Source: Icerya purchasi | Lineage: Eukaryota > Arthropoda > Insecta > Hemiptera > Monophlebidae | Assembly: GCA_039619475.1 (NCBI GenBank) | Contig: CM077116.1 | Coordinates: 5,828,001-5,892,000 of the forward strand | DNA: 64,000 nt | Reading direction: 5' to 3' | The notes under the pieces: model-generated | The model's input: the letters and a program-made list of their open reading frames with translations, nothing else | Database searches by the model: none | Told to the model about the DNA's origin: nothing | Shown here: in pieces, positions 59,362 through 64,000 of the stretch | How positions within the stretch are numbered: the first letter of the stretch is position 1 | How the letters are laid out: each line of letters opens with the position of its first letter | Position numbers and translations under genes: made by a program

Positions 59362-59684
59362 TTCGGTAGCCTAGTGATTAACACGCTTGTCTACCAACCG
59401 GAGGAGGTATCATGGATTTTCGAGCGTTATCTCGTTCCGGATGTCCGAATAATTTCCAGGCTTATACTTAAACTGAGACTGAATATTGGTTACGCCAAAG
59501 AATTATCTGCGTGAAAGGATTCTCATCAAATCCCCATTAAGGAACCTTAAGTACATTACGAAAAGCTTAATTCCGCAATCCATGATACCCCTATCAAGGA
59601 TATATAGGACTTAGCTTATTGTACTCCCTATTATGTAAACAGTAGTCGCGGCAGATCCTTGGTATGTGTAAAGAAAAAAAAAAG
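59362..59684 (+). mobile_element. tRNA-derived SINE-like element
   Basis: The 5' part contains GTAGCCTAGTGATTAACACG (59368-59387), close to a tRNA A box (TRGYNNARYNGG), followed by CTTGTCTACCAACCGGAGG as in a tRNA-like head. A degenerate B-box region (TTTTCGAGC) lies about 40 bp later. The body includes the module shared with 14.9 and 45.1 kb (AAAAGCTTAATTCCGCAATCC ... GATATATAGGACTTA), and the element ends with GCAGATCC and an A-rich tail (59671-59684). RNA polymerase III transcription and LINE-dependent spread are inferred from this layout. The weak B box suggests an inactive copy. No flanking target duplication was recognised. Confidence 0.6.
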
Positions 59685-60149
59685 TTCCAAGTTTACCGAA
59701 TTTTCCGACCATTCATGCGCAATGGGATATTTCCGGCAACGTCTTAAGGTTTTTAACAAATCGGTTTCGTCGAAGGATCTACAAAATTGTTTTTAATTTT
59801 TACAAATCAAAAATTTAACCGTTACACTGCATCTAAGACGTGTAGCAGGAGCGATAGAAATGTTAAAATAATAATCTGAAATTCGAAATGTTCCAATAGA
59901 TAGAAAGCGGTTTCTTTTTCGCTGTTTGTTTAGACGAGGGGCCATTTCCGAATTTTTCGTTCATTTTTCCCTGCGATCTGGTATCAGTGGTTGATCATAA
60001 ACATTGCCATATAGATTTAGTTTTGACTTCAACGACTAGCTCGGGTACATTTTGACGGCGTAGTAATTATCTTGTAAAAATTCTACAGAACTCTTTAACC
60101 ATTTCGTCATCTGTAGGTACGCGCTACTTCGGCATTGCCCCTATTCAAT
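59685..60149. other. Non-coding stretch
   Basis: Nothing recognised. Confidence 0.35.
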
Positions 60150-60490
60150 TTAGTATTCGGAAAACTTCTCATGTTTGCTAGATGCGTAGTCGGTTTATCA
60201 CTGCCGCTGCAAGCTTGATCTACCGACATGTTCTTCTTGACTGCGGTGCGCTTCAAAATCTGCATAACCTCCTTTGCACGGCGGTTAACTGCGAGCTAAA
60301 CACATTTTATAATGTTTTCCAATGTTCGAGAATCGTTTTGCTGCCGGATTCTTCAATTCAGTCGCCTTTTCTTTCTTTCTACATGAGAAAATTAGCCAAC
60401 CTCGCCCGTTACCGTACCCTCTATGATAATTCATTTTCCATTACTTATTTTGTCCCCTCTCGGAATTTTGTCCGGGATAAATTTTTTTAG
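60150..60490 (+). mobile_element. LINE C-terminal relic (post-RNase-H)
   Basis: A 102-codon frame (60182-60490) contains IYRHVLLDCGALQNLHN, matching the (T)VxHVLxDCPxxxxLR segment that follows the C-terminal zinc-binding region in I-like LINE polyproteins. It is followed by a hydrophobic tail (PFLSFYMRKLANL) resembling the usual LFSFLRxxGL end. There is no RNase H block, and the Cys-rich region upstream is degraded. It differs from the TTGACGAGCCC family in protein sequence, so it is another lineage or a very diverged copy. Confidence 0.6.
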
Positions 60491-63400
60491 CAGAAGAAAC
60501 TGGATTCTTCGAAATCATTATCGCGAAAACGATCTTCAACAGGCTGGGAAATTTTCGCGGTCGCCAAAGCGTTGAACAGGAGACCGATCGATATAGGTTT
60601 CGTAAATCGTAGGAAAAAAACGGCGATGGTGAATAGGCCGGGTGGGACGCGATCACACGAAACAGTGGCTGCTCTTCGGAGAGAGCGAGAAGAAAGGCCG
60701 TACCGGAAATAATTCTGAATGCTGCGAAGAAAAACGGAACGTAATCGCGTTGTACAAAAACAATGGGGGCAATATGTGTAACGAAAATAAATACGTGGAA
60801 CGCCGGTGCACTCGGTGTGGTACGGAAAGCGAAATTAAAAGAACGGGTCTTAATGATAGGTTATCCGGCGGCAGCCCGAGTTAATAACAGGTTTCGTTCG
60901 TAGAACGGATCGCGTTCGTCCGACTCGCATCAAAAAGCCAAGCTAGAGGAAGCGCCGCTGCATCCATGGAAACATTTGTACCTTCCGCGATGGAAGGACG
61001 ACCGTTTGTTGTTGTTACCGATTGTTCTTTTTCCTTTTTCGTCCGCTAATCGTTATCACTAGTGACCGAAATTTCGACTTTTCGCTCACGCCCTGTACTC
61101 TAATTTAAAAATGTAATTACACTGTAGCGCGTTTTAAATACCGACGCAGGTACATTAGGCGTGTGTAGCGTGCACATCTCTGGCTTACTTTCATACCACG
61201 AAAACATAATCCGTTCGACGACTATCAATGATCGAATTCCGCGTCGTTTCTTACTATGTTACGGACAATATTGCATTCTTGAAGACCGACTGCAGCCAGC
61301 TCTCACTCCGCGTCTGGTGAAGAAATAGTACAAATGCGGTGTGTGTTACCCCACCCGGTTTAACAGGTTGAAAACATTTATTGTTTCCTCCGGTAGAATC
61401 AAAGATAAGAAATGAAATGTCAAATGCGGCAAATACGGTTTCTAGAATTGCCTGCTACTGAAAAGTAAAAGAAAGAACTTTTATATGGTCTACTAAAAGA
61501 GATCTAAAATGTTTATTCCCTACTTGAAGATGGCATAAAATACATGTTTCCCTTTTCTTTATGATCACTTATTAAGGTGTTTATATTAGATCGGACTGCG
61601 ACCTATTTCTTTTTTTTTTAATTTTCCCAAACGAATGAGAACATACTATTAGCAAAAAACATTTTCCGGACGCAGTCGAACGGAAAAAGTAAACTCAAAG
61701 GACGTGTCGAACAGTTTCTCCGGAGTTTAAGCAAGTGTTCAAGAGAATCGAGTATGTGTTTAACTTTTTCCACAAACACTTTCATGACGATTATGTAATG
61801 AAAAAAAAAGTAAAATAAAAATGTACATCAGATACGAAAAACAATTAATGGGTAAAATGAAAATGATATATATATCGTATGCGAATTAAAGGCGATACGA
61901 CGTATTTAAATATTGCAAATAAACGCCAAATAAATCTAATAATTATTTATATTCTTAAATTCCGTTTATTTATATTCAGTGTTAAAATTCATTTTATTTT
62001 CGTACTACGTCATAATTCTCGAAAAAATTTAAATATTCGGAGTTTTTTCTTTAAAGTTTTTATATGTTCCAAATTAATATTAAAATTTTCGTTAATTTTT
62101 CGATATCACTTCGCACGTGTCAATTTTTCAGTTTATAACTGTAGTGATTTTAGGTGAACTAAGAAAAAAAAAAAAAACCCTCATCAGAAGGACTCGGTTC
62201 CGAATACGTGTGAAATAAATGTGGATTAACAATCGCTGATTTCTGCGATCAATCGTATTTATCGAATTTTGAACGATTTTGTAGTATTCTTTTTTTTCCC
62301 CCACCTATTAAAGGCGGGGAGCCTTTTCCGAGGAAACTAATTTTGAACATTACAACGGTTTTCATTGTGTTTTATTTTAATAGGTTGTTGGAAAAGAAGG
62401 GGGAAAAAGGGTATATTCTTGAACATTCACAAAGGAACAGAATAAAAATAATTCGAAATAACGAAAAAGAAATGAGAACGTGGAAATGGGAATACCGAGT
62501 TTTAATAAAGTGGTAATAAAAGAACGACTGTGTACAGCCGCAAAAAAGAGACGAAACATTCGAGCAAAACAAGATCGAGGTCGCAAAGAAAACGAAGGAA
62601 GAATCCGTAGATAAAGTGGAGCAGCGGATATATGTAAGGGAAAAAGTGATACTGTAAAAAGACTAAAAATGAAGTAGGTGCAATTTCGAAGCGTTTTAAA
62701 GAGGAGAGAAAATCTGGGAAATCATAAACAGCGAGCAAGAGATGATTGTACGGAGAAATTAAATAGGGTTGTTAGAATTGATAAAAATAATGGGATAAAA
62801 GATTTGAACCACGCGCGGTTTGCAGTGAGCATTTGCGGGAGGAATATTGCTGATATTATGAAAGCGTGCCTAAAAATCTGCCGCTGTAAATGAAGGAACG
62901 CCGTGGTAATGAATATCCATTAAATTCAAAAAAGTGAAAAGGAAAAGATACAAAACGTATTTTCTTATTATTATTTTTTTTTTTTTTCTTCTTAAAGTAT
63001 GACACACTTTTTCCGTAAACTTCGACCGATTATTAAAATTAAAAATATGCTTGAAATGAAGTTGTTACTGGTAATATATTTTAGGCATTAGCGTAACTAT
63101 TATTAAATTTAATTATTCTCAATGCGCTATTCGCGTCTGGTTATATTTGAAAGCGACAAAATGCAAAAGGATCGAGGCAGAAAGTTTATATTATATACAA
63201 TTGAGAGATCGCAATGTGGTGTGAATGAATGGTGAAAATATTGAAAAATAGTGCAGAATCGTCGAAGATAGAATTCAAATGTGTCCATATTTCCCTTTTT
63301 TGCACTTTCGATCGATTAAATAAGTGTTGGCCATTACACATACCGCAAAACAGACAAAACTGTTCGAAATTCAAAAAGATTAATTTTCAAGTACTTTACC

Positions 63401-64000
63401 TAAAATAAAACTGTCCATTTCAAAATTCAAGTGGTCCCGATTTAGCTTTATATCCCATTTTCGGAGCAAAAAATTTTGCTATTTTTTTTGCTTTCGCTTC
63501 CATCCTAAGTCTTTCCATATTTTTCTATTCGATCGACATAATCTTTCCTTCTTTGCGCCGTGGGTCGTATATGTTTTAACTTCCATTTGCTTGTAGGTTC
63601 TATTTCACCTTTTTTTCACTTTTCTCTTGTACCATCTTCAAGAGTGATATCTTCTTCATCTTAACTACTGCATCATTCGCTGCAGAGCCAATCACGGTTT
63701 TTCGACGGCATGATCTACTCCCTACAGTGCTCTCTATATTTTTTTTTCTTCTTAAATCAGACTGTTAATGCCCAAGTAGCTCTCCAATTTATCCATTTTG
63801 ACTGGATGGTTTTTTTCAATGCTTAAAAACAGCCAATAAAAACACTGTTAACTATTTGTGTTTTGAAAGCAACTGCATCTCATTTATTAATTTTTAACTT
63901 TCGAAAATGCACTTACCTTCCATCATTAGGGAAATATGTATATAAGGTGCCACCGTCTGTACAGAGTGTGTGGAATGTAATTAGTATGAAGATTTTCATA
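60491..64000. other. Non-coding stretch
   Basis: CpG is raised at about 60520-61020, where a small dyad CCTTCC-GCGAT-GGAAGG occurs near 60981-60997. Purine-rich tracts at 62390-62900 (plus) and 63440-63680 (minus) are stop-poor but have no family motif. An 80-codon frame at 60642-60884 contains two CxxC-like pairs but no recognisable finger. No gene can be supported. Confidence 0.35.

Noticed and set aside
62390..62900. Purine-rich, stop-poor plus strand as a decayed gene
   Set aside because: Purine richness alone lowers stop frequency, and no frame shows family motifs.
63440..63680. Minus-strand tract resembling a charged polyprotein fragment
   Set aside because: Two short open pieces with stops between and no motif strong enough to name a family.

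Overview
The window reads as gene-poor nuclear DNA from an animal, most likely an insect. The support is indirect: AT-rich sequence with many TA, AAT and AAC microsatellites, long poly-A and poly-T runs, a mariner-type transposase relic, and several decayed non-LTR retrotransposons of the RNase-H-bearing (I-like) and jockey-like groups. There is no bacterial-style gene packing, no rRNA or convincing tRNA gene, and no CRISPR array. I could not recognise a single intact host gene. The open frames present are short (at most about 140 codons), overlap on both strands and show no family motif. The window is therefore best described as intergenic or intronic sequence. A hemipteran source is possible but is only a guess.

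Layout. 1-4.8 kb is plain AT-rich DNA with a TA repeat and a repeat-like patch. 4.86-5.33 kb is a CpG-richer patch with K50-type homeodomain motifs and a perfect dyad. 7.6-8.7 kb holds a minus-strand mariner relic. 9.3-10.9 kb is CpG-rich and regulatory-looking. 11.2-11.7 kb is a 24-unit, 22-bp minisatellite with a higher-order duplication. 13.3-13.8 kb is a minus-strand LINE 3' relic. 19.0 kb carries a TA-flanked MITE and 19.77 kb a GAC repeat. 26.1-26.6 kb and 30.65-31.13 kb are minus-strand LINE C-terminal relics. 32.2-32.5 kb is a 176-bp tandem duplication. 34.2-35.2 kb is a hairpin unit beside another minus-strand LINE relic. 37.0-37.7 kb is a plus-strand RNase-H LINE relic. 41.3-41.9 kb is a long-inverted-repeat element with a 9-bp target duplication. 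46.5-47.2 kb is a hAT-like non-autonomous element. 47.8 kb is a second hairpin unit. 53.3 kb is a CRE plus TATA promoter candidate. 57.76 kb is a 34-bp triplicate. 58.3-60.5 kb is a cluster of LINE 3' ends plus a tRNA-like SINE.

How the parts relate. At least four LINE 3' ends (13.3, 40.1, 58.65 and 59.1 kb) share one terminal motif, TTGACGAGCCC or a variant of it followed by an A-rich tail, so one LINE family has inserted here repeatedly in both orientations. Three partial copies of a SINE-like module occur at 14.9, 45.1 and 59.56 kb. The least expected observation is that the two near-perfect hairpins at 34.3 and 47.8 kb share an architecture: a 13-15 bp direct repeat, a 33-36 bp leader, a hairpin with arms of about 50 bp, then the same direct repeat overlapping the hairpin end. 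That may be an undescribed class of small non-autonomous insertion.

All protein matches were made by eye from translated sequence. No database search or alignment program was used.
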